Assembly (NCBI GenBank): GCA_017853455.1
Contig: JAFMJM010000073.1
Coordinates: 1-10,503, forward strand
Origin: Acidimicrobiia bacterium
GTDB taxonomy: Bacteria; Actinomycetota; Acidimicrobiia; IMCC26256; PALSA-555
Direction of reading: 5' to 3'
DNA length: 10,503 nucleotides
The notes below the pieces were generated by a model. The model saw only the letters and a program-made list of their open reading frames with translations. It was not told the DNA's origin and did not search any database. The stretch's first letter is position 1. Each line of letters opens with the position of its first letter. The position numbers and the translations under genes are program-made. Shown piece by piece: positions 1 to 6,623 of the stretch.

Positions 1-575
1 TCGCCACCGGGACCGTGATGTACGTCGGCGCGCTGTCGGGCCTGGTCGGGCACCGGGGGACGGTCCGCACCGTCCACTTCTGGTGCGGCGTCGCCGTGCC
101 GATCCCCCTGGTCCTCGGCCTGCTCGCGCCCCGGCACGGCCGGTCCCTGCGGGCCGATGCCCGGGTGCTCGAGCGCTTCGACGCCGACGACCGGGCCTGG
201 CTCCGCCGCCGTCCGAACGCCGGACCGGGCAAGTTCAACGCCGGCCAGAAGGTCAACGCCGCGCTCCTCCTCGGAAGCGGACTCGTGCTGTTCGGCACCG
301 GCCTGATGCTGCGCACGGCGACGTCGTTCCCGGTGCCGATCCGGACCGGGGCCACGTTCGTCCACGACTGGTTCGCACTCGGCCTGACGCTCCTCGTCCT
401 CGGGCACCTCGCCCTGGCGCTGCGCGACCCCGGTGCCCTCGCGGGGATGGCCCGGGGCACCGTGCGCCCCGAGTGGGCCGCGCGCCACCACCCCCGTTGG
501 ACCGCGACAGCGGAGACGCCGGCGACGGGCGCGCCCCGCCGTCCGGCCCCCGGGGCGGCCGACCCCCCTCGCTAG
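1..575 (+). CDS. Cytochrome b561 / formate dehydrogenase gamma-like membrane subunit (3' part)
   Basis: The frame is open from base 3 to a TAG at 573-575, so the gene begins before the window; about 190 residues are visible. It looks like the membrane cytochrome b subunit that passes electrons between quinones and a molybdopterin or hydrogenase-type catalytic subunit. The family signature FNAGQK followed by a hydrophobic helix is clear, as is the last helix (VHDWFALGLTLLVLGHLALALRDP), whose histidines are candidate haem ligands, and the closing EWAARHHPRW. The tail after this is Ala/Pro-rich and probably disordered and cytoplasmic. Assignment to formate dehydrogenase gamma rather than another b561-type cytochrome is a similarity judgement from memory. 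Its catalytic partner, if any, should lie upstream. The serC start follows the stop by 9 bases. Confidence 0.75.
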   Translation, partial: ATGTVMYVGALSGLVGHRGTVRTVHFWCGVAVPIPLVLGLLAPRHGRSLRADARVLERFDADDRAWLRRRPNAGPGKFNAGQKVNAALLLGSGLVLFGTGLMLRTATSFPVPIRTGATFVHDWFALGLTLLVLGHLALALRDPGALAGMARGTVRPEWAARHHPRWTATAETPATGAPRRPAPGAADPPR

Positions 576-587
576 GCTCGGCGTGTG
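573..587 (+). promoter_or_regulatory. Possible -10 element for a leaderless serC transcript
   Basis: TAGGCT at 573-578 fits the actinobacterial -10 pattern TANNNT and ends 6 bases before the serC GTG at 585. No Shine-Dalgarno sequence lies in front of that GTG. This spacing is what leaderless actinobacterial genes usually show, with transcription starting at the start codon. The TAG is also the stop codon of the upstream gene. No -35 is evident, and a six-base match can occur by chance. Confidence 0.3.
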
Positions 588-1712
588 GCCGCACCCGATC
601 CCGCCGACATCGTCCTGCCCGCCGACTGCCGACCCGCCGACGGACGCTTCGGCTCGGGCCCGTCGAAGGTGCGCACCGAGGCGCTCGACCGCCTGGCCGC
701 CACCGGTGGCACGTTCCTCGGCACCAGCCACCGCCGCGACGGGGTGAAGTCGGTGGTCCGACGGGTCCGCGAGGGGCTCGCCACGATGTTCTCCCTGCCC
801 GACGGGTACGAGGTCGTGCTCGGCAACGGCGGCAGCACCGTGCTGTGGGACGCCCTCGCCTTCGGTCTGGTGGAGCAGCGTTCCGAGCACGTGGTGATCG
901 GCGAGTTCTCGTCGAAGTTCGCCGAGGTCACGAGGGGAGCGCCGTTCCTCGACGACCCCGTCGTCGTCTCGTCGCCGCCCGGGACCCGCATCGCTCCGGT
1001 CGTCGACCCGACGGTCGACGTCTACGCCCTCGTCCACAACGAGACGTCCACCGGCGTCATGTGCGACGTCGTCCGACCCGCCGCCACCGGGCTGGTCGCG
1101 GTCGACGCCACCTCGGGCGCCGGCTCGCTGCGCGTCGACCCCGCCGAGTTCGACGTCTACTACTTCGCGCCCCAGAAGGCGTTCGGCTCCGACGGTGGCC
1201 TCTGGGTGGCGCTGTGCTCCCCGGCGGCGGTCGAGCGGATCGGCCGGGTGGCCGACTCGGGCCGGTGGATCCCACCCTCGCTCGACCTCCGGACCGCCCT
1301 CGACAACTCCCGGCTCGACCAGACGTACAACACCCCGGCGTTGGCGACCCTGTTCCTCCTGTGCGACACCGTCGAGTGGATCAACGACCAGGGTGGCCTG
1401 GCCTGGTCCGCGGGTCGCTCCGACGCCTCGGCGGCGGTCCTCTACGGCTGGGCCGAGCAGCGCGACTTCGTCACCCCGTTCGTCGCCGACCCGGCCGCGC
1501 GCAGCCACGCCAACGCCACCCTCGAGTTCACCGGAGTCGACGCCGGAGACCTGTGCACGGCCCTGCGCGCCAACGGGATCGTCGACGTCGAGCCCTACCG
1601 CAAGATCGGCGCCAACCAGCTCCGGGTCGCGCTCTTCCCGGCGATCGAGCCCGACGACGTGGCGGCGCTGACCCGCGCCCTCGACCACGTCGTGGACGTC
1701 CTGGCCGGATGA
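585..1712 (+). CDS. serC: Phosphoserine aminotransferase (actinobacterial type)
   Basis: A PLP-dependent class V aminotransferase of 375 residues that converts 3-phosphohydroxypyruvate and glutamate to phosphoserine and 2-oxoglutarate, the second step of serine biosynthesis, in the cytoplasm. The sequence follows the mycobacterial SerC closely: DGRFGSGPSKVR near residues 19-30, GTSHR at 46-50, LGNGGSTVLWDA at 79-90, HNETSTG at 151-157, VDATSGAG at 173-180 (D174 is the expected PLP pyridine-nitrogen contact), YYFAPQKAFGSDGGLW at 192-207 with K198 as the Schiff-base lysine, and NQLRVALFPAIEPDD near the C terminus. Length matches the family. The start is GTG at 585, 9 bases after the previous stop and without a Shine-Dalgarno site. 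The stop overlaps the next ATG (ATGA), implying translational coupling with the two genes that follow. Confidence 0.95.
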   Translation: MAAPDPADIVLPADCRPADGRFGSGPSKVRTEALDRLAATGGTFLGTSHRRDGVKSVVRRVREGLATMFSLPDGYEVVLGNGGSTVLWDALAFGLVEQRSEHVVIGEFSSKFAEVTRGAPFLDDPVVVSSPPGTRIAPVVDPTVDVYALVHNETSTGVMCDVVRPAATGLVAVDATSGAGSLRVDPAEFDVYYFAPQKAFGSDGGLWVALCSPAAVERIGRVADSGRWIPPSLDLRTALDNSRLDQTYNTPALATLFLLCDTVEWINDQGGLAWSAGRSDASAAVLYGWAEQRDFVTPFVADPAARSHANATLEFTGVDAGDLCTALRANGIVDVEPYRKIGANQLRVALFPAIEPDDVAALTRALDHVVDVLAG

Positions 1713-2764
1713 CCGTCGCACCCGACGACCTCGTCTCGCGTCGGGTCACCCTCGGCGCCGCCGAGGACGAGGCCGAGGCGATGTTCGAGCGGGGCTGGAC
1801 CGACGGTCTCCCGGTCGTCGCCCCGACCCCCGAGCGGGTGGCCCACATGCTCACCGGCACCTCCCGCGACCCCGGCGAGGTGGTGGCGGTGGTCCCGCCC
1901 AACCTGGTGCCCTGCACGGTGGAGAAGGTCGCCGTCAACGCCGTGCTGGCGGGCTGTCGGCCCGAGTACCTCCCGGTGGTGCTCGCCGCCGTCGAGGCGG
2001 CGTGCACCGACGCGTTCAACATGCACGGCCTGCTCGCGACGACCTGGTTCTCCGGTCCGGTCGTGATCGTCAACGGTCCCGTCGCCCACGCCATCGGCAT
2101 GAACTCCGGCGTCAACGCGCTCGGACAGGGCAACCGGGCCAACGCCACCATCGGGCGGGCGCTGCAGCTCGTCGTGCGCAACGTCGGGGGCGGCCGCCCC
2201 GGCGAGGTCGACCGGGCCACGCTCGGCCAGCCCGGCAAGTACACGTTCTGCTTCGCCGAGAACGAGGCCGACTCCCCCTGGGAGCCCCTGCACGTGACGC
2301 GCGGGTTCGGCGCCGGGGAGTCGACCGTGACCCTGTTCGCCGGTGAGGCCCCCCGGGGCTTCGCCGACCAGCTCGGCCGCGACGCGCCCCAGTTGGCCAC
2401 CAACCTCGCCGACGCGCTCCTGACCGTCTGGGGCACGCGCGCGGTCATGGCCTTCGACGCCTTCGTGGTCGTCTCCCCCGAGCACGCCCGGGTGTTCCGT
2501 GACGCCGGCTGGTCGAAGCAGCAGGTCGTCGACGAGCTCCACGAGCGCATGCTCCGGCCGGGCCACGAACTGGTCCGCGGCTCGGGCGGGATCGCCGAGG
2601 GCGTCGACCCGGCCTTCGCCGAGGCGCAGATCCCGAAGTTCCGACCCGGCGGGCTGAACCTCGTGCACGCCGGCGGAGGGGCCGGCCTGTTCTCGGCGAT
2701 CATCGGCGGCTGGGCGTCGGGGGCCCTCGGCAGCGACATCGTGACCGTCGCCGTGCGAGACTGA
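1709..2764 (+). CDS. Conserved protein of unknown function, companion of the UGSC selenoprotein
   Basis: A 351-residue protein starting at the ATG that overlaps the serC stop; the same frame stays open far upstream, but that part is a shadow of serC. I recognise the sequence type (WTDGLPVVAPTPERV near 30-44, a TVEKVAVNAVLAGCRPEYLPVV segment near 70-91, MNSGVNALGQGNRANATIG at 131-149, and WEPLHVTRGFG at 191-201) as a widespread actinobacterial family found next to UGSC proteins, but know of no established function. It has four cysteines (C69, C83, C99, C181), no signal peptide and no clear membrane helix; glycine-rich stretches near 291-294 and 322-328 could bind a phosphate or cofactor. It ends 4 bases before the selenoprotein ATG, so the two are almost certainly co-translated. 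A role as redox or substrate partner of the selenoprotein is inferred from this linkage only. Confidence 0.85.
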   Translation: MTVAPDDLVSRRVTLGAAEDEAEAMFERGWTDGLPVVAPTPERVAHMLTGTSRDPGEVVAVVPPNLVPCTVEKVAVNAVLAGCRPEYLPVVLAAVEAACTDAFNMHGLLATTWFSGPVVIVNGPVAHAIGMNSGVNALGQGNRANATIGRALQLVVRNVGGGRPGEVDRATLGQPGKYTFCFAENEADSPWEPLHVTRGFGAGESTVTLFAGEAPRGFADQLGRDAPQLATNLADALLTVWGTRAVMAFDAFVVVSPEHARVFRDAGWSKQQVVDELHERMLRPGHELVRGSGGIAEGVDPAFAEAQIPKFRPGGLNLVHAGGGAGLFSAIIGGWASGALGSDIVTVAVRD

Positions 2765-2768
2765 CGCC

Positions 2769-3320
2769 ATGGCCCGCGTCCTGCTCGACCCCACGGCGGA
2801 GACCCGTCCCGACACCCGGGAGCGCGCGACGCGCCCCGACACCCTCGACGGACGGACCGTGGGGCTGCTCGACATCGCGAAGGCCCGCGGCGACGTGTTC
2901 CTCGACCGCATCGAGGAGCACCTCACCGCCCACGGACTGCGGGTCGAGCGGTTCCGCAAGCCGACCTTCACCAAGCCCGCCCCGATCGACCTGCGCCACG
3001 AGATCGCCACCCGCTGCGACGTGGTGATCGAAGCGCTCGCCGACTGAGGCTCGTGCACGTCGTGCAGTGTGCACGACATCGTCGAGCTCGAGTCGCTCGG
3101 GATCCCCGGGGTGTTCGTCGCCTCCGACCAGTTCGTCCAGGCCGGAGAGATCCAGGCCCGCGCGCTCGGCGCCGACCCGGCCCGCGTCTACGTGCCGCAC
3201 CCCATCCAGGACCGCACCGACGACGAGGTACGAGCCCTGGCCGACGCCGCGTGGCCGGCCATCCTGGCTGCGCTGGCGCCGCCGCCGTCGCCGCCGTCAC
3301 CGTCACCCGCGGCAGGCTGA
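2769..3320 (+). CDS. UGSC-family selenoprotein, in-frame TGA read as selenocysteine
   Basis: One 183-residue frame runs from ATG 2769 to TGA 3318-3320 if the TGA at 3045-3047 is read as selenocysteine (U93). The N-terminal part includes LLDPTAE (5-11), GRTVGLLDIAK (28-38) and CDVVIEAL (83-90). The recoded site reads ALAD-U-GSCTSCSVHD (89-103), followed by IVELESLGIPGVFV, a region rich in conserved polar residues, and a VPHP motif near 147-150. This is the motif of the UGSC (seleno)protein family, in which many members have Cys at the U position. U93, C96 and C99 give a U-x-x-C-x-x-C centre, pointing to a thiol/selenol redox role; the substrate is unknown. The tail is Ala/Pro/Ser-rich (PPPSPPSPSP). 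There is no signal peptide. The downstream half has no credible start of its own: the GTG at 3069 falls inside the conserved CSVHD motif. A nonsense mutation of an ancestral TGC is the main alternative, but the SECIS-like hairpin argues against it. Confidence 0.88.
3045..3047 (+). other. UGA selenocysteine codon (Sec93)
   Basis: This TGA is in frame with both halves of the UGSC protein and sits exactly at the first position of the family's U/C-G-S-C motif. The last residues before it (CDVVIEALAD) and the first after it (GSCTSCSVHD) are both family-like, so the frame does not shift. Other genes here, such as serC, the companion protein and the MFS gene, use TGA as an ordinary stop, so UGA is not globally reassigned and context must mark this one. 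Confidence 0.87.
3059..3077 (+). promoter_or_regulatory. Bacterial SECIS element
   Basis: The mRNA can fold into a perfect hairpin: GUCGUGCA, loop GUG, UGCACGAC. The 8-bp stem occupies 3059-3066 and 3070-3077. Counting the U of the UGA as 1, the loop G and U are positions 23 and 24, the same positions as the SelB-contacting G23-U24 of the E. coli fdhF SECIS. The loop is short with G as its first base, as expected for bacterial SECIS elements. I see no bulged U17 equivalent (position 17 is C, paired). The hairpin lies inside the coding sequence for T97-D103, so it is under protein constraint too; the Cys/His codons TGC and CAC contribute to its symmetry. Role inferred from position and shape. 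Confidence 0.78.
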
Positions 3321-3337
3321 CCCCACACCGACCCTCT

Positions 3338-3389
3338 CGTTGTTTGGGTGATTGTGGGGGCCAGAGGCCCCACAATCACCCAAACAACG
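3338..3389. terminator. 22-bp perfect inverted repeat between convergent genes, likely bidirectional terminator
   Basis: The arms at 3338-3359 and 3368-3389 are exact reverse complements over 22 bases, separated by an 8-base loop (GCCAGAGG). The repeat fills the 91-base gap between the selenoprotein stop (3320) and the convergent dehydrogenase stop (3412), which suits a terminator used from both sides. It contains AT-rich blocks (TTGTTTGGG and ATTGTGG), unusual against the local GC content. There is no long U-tract after either arm, so it is not a textbook intrinsic terminator, although the AT-rich arm bases can serve partly. It could instead be a dispersed palindromic repeat or an mRNA 3'-end stabiliser. 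Confidence 0.7.
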
Positions 3390-3411
3390 GGGTGGGCGGG
3401 GTCGGGTCGGG

Positions 3412-4449
3412 TCAGGAGATCTCGAGGGCGGCGCGGACCGTGTCGCGGCCCGGGCGGCGCCGCTCGAGCAGGGCGAACGCCTCGTCGAAGTCGGCGAACC
3501 CGAACACGTCACCGAGCATCGTCGCGGTCGGCACCGCGCCCGAGTTGACGAGCTCGACCGCACGGGCGGTGTCGAGTCCGGCGCCGGGGCGCAGCGTGAT
3601 CTGGCGCATCGGGATCGCGTCGACGTCGAACCCGTCGAGGGGTCGGTCCTTGAAACCGGCGACGACCACGGTGCCACCGCGCCGGACCATCTCCATGCCG
3701 ACCTTCACCGTGACCGGGTTGCCCGAGGCGGCGTCGACGACGACGTCGGCCATCGCCCCGTCCGTGAGCTCGGCGACCCGGACCACCGGGTCGGCGGCCT
3801 CGACGTCGACGACGTGGTCGGCCCCCACCGCCAGGGCGGCGTCGAGGCGCAACCGGTCGGCGGCGAGCCCGGTGACGATCACCGTCCCGGCGCCGGCGGC
3901 CCGGGCGGCCACGACCGTCGCCAGCCCCATGTGCCCCGGACCCTCCACGACCACCACGTCACCGGCCCGCACCGGCTCGACCCAGGTGACCGCCGAGCTG
4001 AGCGACTCGAACACGGTGCACTCGGCCGCCGAGATGTCGTCACGGAGCCGGTGCACCATCGAGCCGGGCACCAGCTCGAGGTACTCGGCGTAGCCGCCGT
4101 GCAGCCCACGATCACCCTCGACCGCGAAGTCGAGCCCGTAGGCCCGGATGCCGGCGGGCGTGATCGCGATCGTGCGCACCGCGACCCGGTCACCCTCGTC
4201 GACCCCCCACTCGGCCCGGGCCTCCAGGCTGATCCGGTCGATGCGACCGACGATCTCGTGCCCGGGGACCACCGGGAACGTCGCGCCGCGCGGCGTGCCC
4301 GCCCCACCGTGGAACTGGTGGACGTCGCTGTGGCACAGGCCGGTGGCCTCGACCCGGAGGATCGCGCCACCCGGCTGCGGATCGGGCACCGGGAAGGATC
4401 TCTCCTCCCAGGTGCCGTCACCCCGGAAGACGATGGCCCGCGACTGCAC
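3412..4449 (-). CDS. Zinc-type medium-chain (alcohol) dehydrogenase
   Basis: A 345-residue MDR-superfamily oxidoreductase, probably NAD(P)-dependent, acting on an unknown alcohol/aldehyde. GLCHSDVHQFHGG at 37-49 holds the first catalytic zinc ligand (C39), PGHEIVG at 62-68 gives H64 and E65, and C144 in the AAECTVFES segment is a candidate third ligand. The Rossmann turn is EGPGHMG at 169-175. The region after DRVAV (87-91), where many family members carry four cysteines for the structural zinc, has none, so this enzyme lacks that lobe's zinc site. The start is GTG at 4449, only 2 bases after the stop of the LLM gene, so the two form an operon. The stop faces the 22-bp inverted repeat. The specific substrate cannot be read from the sequence. 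Confidence 0.9.
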   Translation of the reverse strand: MQSRAIVFRGDGTWEERSFPVPDPQPGGAILRVEATGLCHSDVHQFHGGAGTPRGATFPVVPGHEIVGRIDRISLEARAEWGVDEGDRVAVRTIAITPAGIRAYGLDFAVEGDRGLHGGYAEYLELVPGSMVHRLRDDISAAECTVFESLSSAVTWVEPVRAGDVVVVEGPGHMGLATVVAARAAGAGTVIVTGLAADRLRLDAALAVGADHVVDVEAADPVVRVAELTDGAMADVVVDAASGNPVTVKVGMEMVRRGGTVVVAGFKDRPLDGFDVDAIPMRQITLRPGAGLDTARAVELVNSGAVPTATMLGDVFGFADFDEAFALLERRRPGRDTVRAALEIS

Positions 4450-4451
4450 GG

Positions 4452-5273
4452 TCAGCCCCGCAGCACGGCGTCGGCGAACGCCTCGATCACCGGACGACCG
4501 CCCGACGGCCAGCCGCAGTACAGGTAGCCGAACCCGGCCTCGCGCCAGGCGTCGATGCTGCGGCGGACGTCGTCGAGCGGATCCTCGAGCGACAGCGACG
4601 TGGCCCGCAGCACCGCCGAGGGCGGCCGACCGGCCTCCTCACAGAGGCGGTCGAGCAGCTCCGACCGCTTGACCATGAAGGCCAGGTCGCCCTGGGCGTG
4701 CCAGGCGTCGGCGTACTTCGCGACGAGCGGCATCATCCGCTGCTTGCCGAAGGCCCCCATCCAGATCGGGATCGAGGGCTGCTGCACCGGCTTCGGGTTG
4801 ATGGTGGCGTGGTGCACCGACGCCCGGCGCCCCTCGTAGGTGACGTCGTCCTCCCGGAAGACCCGGGTGAGGATCGCCAGGGCGTCCTCGACCAGGTCGA
4901 CGCGCTGGCCCGTCGGTGGGAACTCGAAGCCGAGGGCGTCGTGCTCCTGCTGGAACCAGGCCGCCCCGAGCGCCAACTCGAGCCGACCGTCGGAGGCGTG
5001 GTCGATGGTGATCGCCTGCGTGGCCAGCAGCGGGATCGGCCGGTAGGTGATGCCGGTGACCATCAGGCCCAGCCGGATGCGTGTGGTGGCGGTCGCGAGG
5101 GCGGCGAGGGTCGTCATGCCCTCGAAGCACTCACCCGGGCCCTCGCCGTACATCGGCTGGAAGTGGTCGAAGCCCCACATGCCGTCGAAGCCGAGGTCCT
5201 CGGCGAAGCGGGTCCGGTCGACCACCTCCGCGAAGGGCATGCGCTGCTGGGCGATGTCGATGCCGAACCTCAC
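4452..5273 (-). CDS. LLM-class (luciferase-like) F420-dependent oxidoreductase
   Basis: A 273-residue single TIM-barrel protein of the bacterial luciferase-like superfamily. The actinobacterial subgroup usually uses reduced or oxidised F420 rather than FMN; that cofactor choice is inferred. Typical segments are FAEDLGFDGMWGFDHF (23-38), the strand LAALATATTRIRLGLMVT (57-73 region), DHASDGRLELALGAAWF (91-107) with a following HDALGFEFPP, and PIWMGAFG (169-176). No signal peptide is present. The GTG start at 5273 is supported by GAGGAG (5280-5285 on the complementary strand) 6 bases upstream. The gene directly precedes the zinc dehydrogenase, so the two probably act on related metabolites. It follows the membrane-protein gene by 37 bases. 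Confidence 0.9.
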   Translation of the reverse strand: MRFGIDIAQQRMPFAEVVDRTRFAEDLGFDGMWGFDHFQPMYGEGPGECFEGMTTLAALATATTRIRLGLMVTGITYRPIPLLATQAITIDHASDGRLELALGAAWFQQEHDALGFEFPPTGQRVDLVEDALAILTRVFREDDVTYEGRRASVHHATINPKPVQQPSIPIWMGAFGKQRMMPLVAKYADAWHAQGDLAFMVKRSELLDRLCEEAGRPPSAVLRATSLSLEDPLDDVRRSIDAWREAGFGYLYCGWPSGGRPVIEAFADAVLRG

Positions 5274-5310
5274 GGGACGCTCCTCGTCGTCGGTCCCGGC
5301 GAGGCGGACG

Positions 5311-6603
5311 TCAGGACGGCGCGGTCCGACCCAGCTCGGGATGCTCGGCGCTGAAGGTACCCCACGCCGACTCCCAGCCCGGGACGACCCAGGCGTGGAC
5401 CATCCACGAGGTGGAGCCGTCGGCCTTGGTCCCGCCGCGCTGCGCGCACTCCTCGGCCGTGAGCGACGAGCCGCCCACCACCACGCCGCCGCGGGTGCAC
5501 AGCCCGATGTGCTGGTGCCACGGATCGTTGGGCCCGGCGAACCCGTCGGGCGCCACGGCGGTCCCGGACACGTAGTACGAGAGGCCGATCATGCGGGCGG
5601 TGGGAGCGTTCCCGCCGTAGAGGAGCATCTCGGGCTGCTCCGGGTCGAAGGTGCCGTCGACCAGCGAGAAGTTCATGTAGTGGGCGCCGATGCAGGGGAG
5701 GTATCCGGTGACCCGGCGGTAGCCCGCGGCGGTGGCGTCGGCGGCCGTCGGGTAGCGGGCCGCGGCGGCCCGGGCCTGGGTCAGCTGCACGGCGAGGAGC
5801 GAACGGGTGGGCTCGTCGAGGGCCGCCTGGACCGAGGGACCGCGGTGACCGTGGGCCTCGCCGCCGTTGACCGTCGCCCCGGAGAGTTCGCACGGCGAGG
5901 TGCCGGTCCCGCTCTCGATCCCCACGGTCGCGCCGCCCGGGACGGTCGGATGGGTGTGGCCGTCCGCAGCACCGGCGTCGGCGGTGGTCGCGCCGGCGAC
6001 GTCACCGCTGTGGTCGTGCCCCGCTGCGTGGGCGGCGTGCGAGTGCCCGCCCCCGAGGGCCGGAGCGACGGCCGCGGTGGTCAGGGCCACGAGCGCGACC
6101 CCGGCGACGGCTCCCGCGACCCCGAGCAGCCGACGACCGAGGGCCCGGTGCCCGAGCCGGGCCCGCAGCCGACCGTCGAGCAGCGCGACCGCCCCGGCGA
6201 CGGCGAGCACCTCGCACGCGGTGGCGACCAGGTCGGCGAACCCGACCGGCTCCGGGACCCAGGCCCCGGGCTCGACCGGGAGACCGGTGATGCGCGACAT
6301 CGCCCACAGCGCGGCGACGGCGACGTCGACCACCACGACCGACCGCAGCACCCAGCCCGCCGGTCGCCGCAACACGGCGACCGCCAGGAACAGCTGGACC
6401 CAGGCGGCCACGACGAAGAAGGCGCCGTGGACGGTCCCGACGGCGAAGTGGTCGGGCGCGACGGCGAAGTGGAGCGCGGCCGCTCCGAACAGGGCGCCCG
6501 CGACGGTCCAGCGGAGCGCGTCCACGGGGGTCGGGGCGGCCGGACGGCCGAGCGGTCCGGTCCTGGCGGTCTCGTCGGTCGGGGACTCCACGGTGTCGAC
6601 CAT
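5311..6603 (-). CDS. Five-TM membrane protein with His-rich linker and unknown extracytoplasmic domain
   Basis: A 430-residue protein I do not recognise by name. Five hydrophobic helices lie at roughly 30-49, 56-78, 84-105, 122-142 and 158-180. The Arg-rich loops at 79-87 and 143-159 should be cytoplasmic, which puts the C-terminal 250 residues outside. Next come a His-rich linker (HSHAAHAAGHDHSG at 187-200, then HTH at 216-218 and HGH at 251-253), a likely metal-binding stretch, and a globular domain from about 255. This domain contains GYRRVTGYLPCIGAHYMNF (294-312), a LLYGG motif (327-331), DPWHQHIGLC (360-369), and SWMVHAWVVPGWESAWG (399-415); cysteines C304, C369 and C386 and several His are candidate ligands. 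The ATG at 6603 follows the PIG-L stop by 20 bases and has no clear Shine-Dalgarno site, so coupling or a nearby alternative start is possible. A metal-handling role is inferred from the His content only. Confidence 0.8.
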   Translation of the reverse strand: MVDTVESPTDETARTGPLGRPAAPTPVDALRWTVAGALFGAAALHFAVAPDHFAVGTVHGAFFVVAAWVQLFLAVAVLRRPAGWVLRSVVVVDVAVAALWAMSRITGLPVEPGAWVPEPVGFADLVATACEVLAVAGAVALLDGRLRARLGHRALGRRLLGVAGAVAGVALVALTTAAVAPALGGGHSHAAHAAGHDHSGDVAGATTADAGAADGHTHPTVPGGATVGIESGTGTSPCELSGATVNGGEAHGHRGPSVQAALDEPTRSLLAVQLTQARAAAARYPTAADATAAGYRRVTGYLPCIGAHYMNFSLVDGTFDPEQPEMLLYGGNAPTARMIGLSYYVSGTAVAPDGFAGPNDPWHQHIGLCTRGGVVVGGSSLTAEECAQRGGTKADGSTSWMVHAWVVPGWESAWGTFSAEHPELGRTAPS

Positions 6604-6623
6604 CGCTGCAGCGTAGGACCGCG

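Noticed and set aside
83..1708. Long open frame continuous with the 351-aa gene, giving an 893-residue protein
   Set aside because: The part before 1709 is an Arg/Pro-rich shadow of the cytochrome and serC genes; serC has clear motifs in another frame, so the real start is the ATG at 1709.
3045..3047. Nonsense mutation or sequencing error making a pseudogene
   Set aside because: Not excluded (one base from TGC), but the downstream frame is fully intact and family-like, and an fdhF-register hairpin follows, which favours recoding.
1595..3079. Antisense open frames of 403 and 494 residues over serC and the companion gene
   Set aside because: They have Arg/Gly/His-rich composition with no domain motif and lie opposite well-supported genes; they come from high GC content.
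3283..3317. Repeated CCG/TCN triplets at the end of the selenoprotein
   Set aside because: It is in frame and encodes a Pro/Ser tail; a short low-complexity tail is common in high-GC genomes and is not evidence of a repeat element.
3069..3320. Independent 83-aa gene starting at GTG 3069
   Set aside because: The GTG lies inside the conserved CSVHD motif and in the SECIS hairpin, has no Shine-Dalgarno site, and is in frame with the upstream half, so it is the second half of the selenoprotein.
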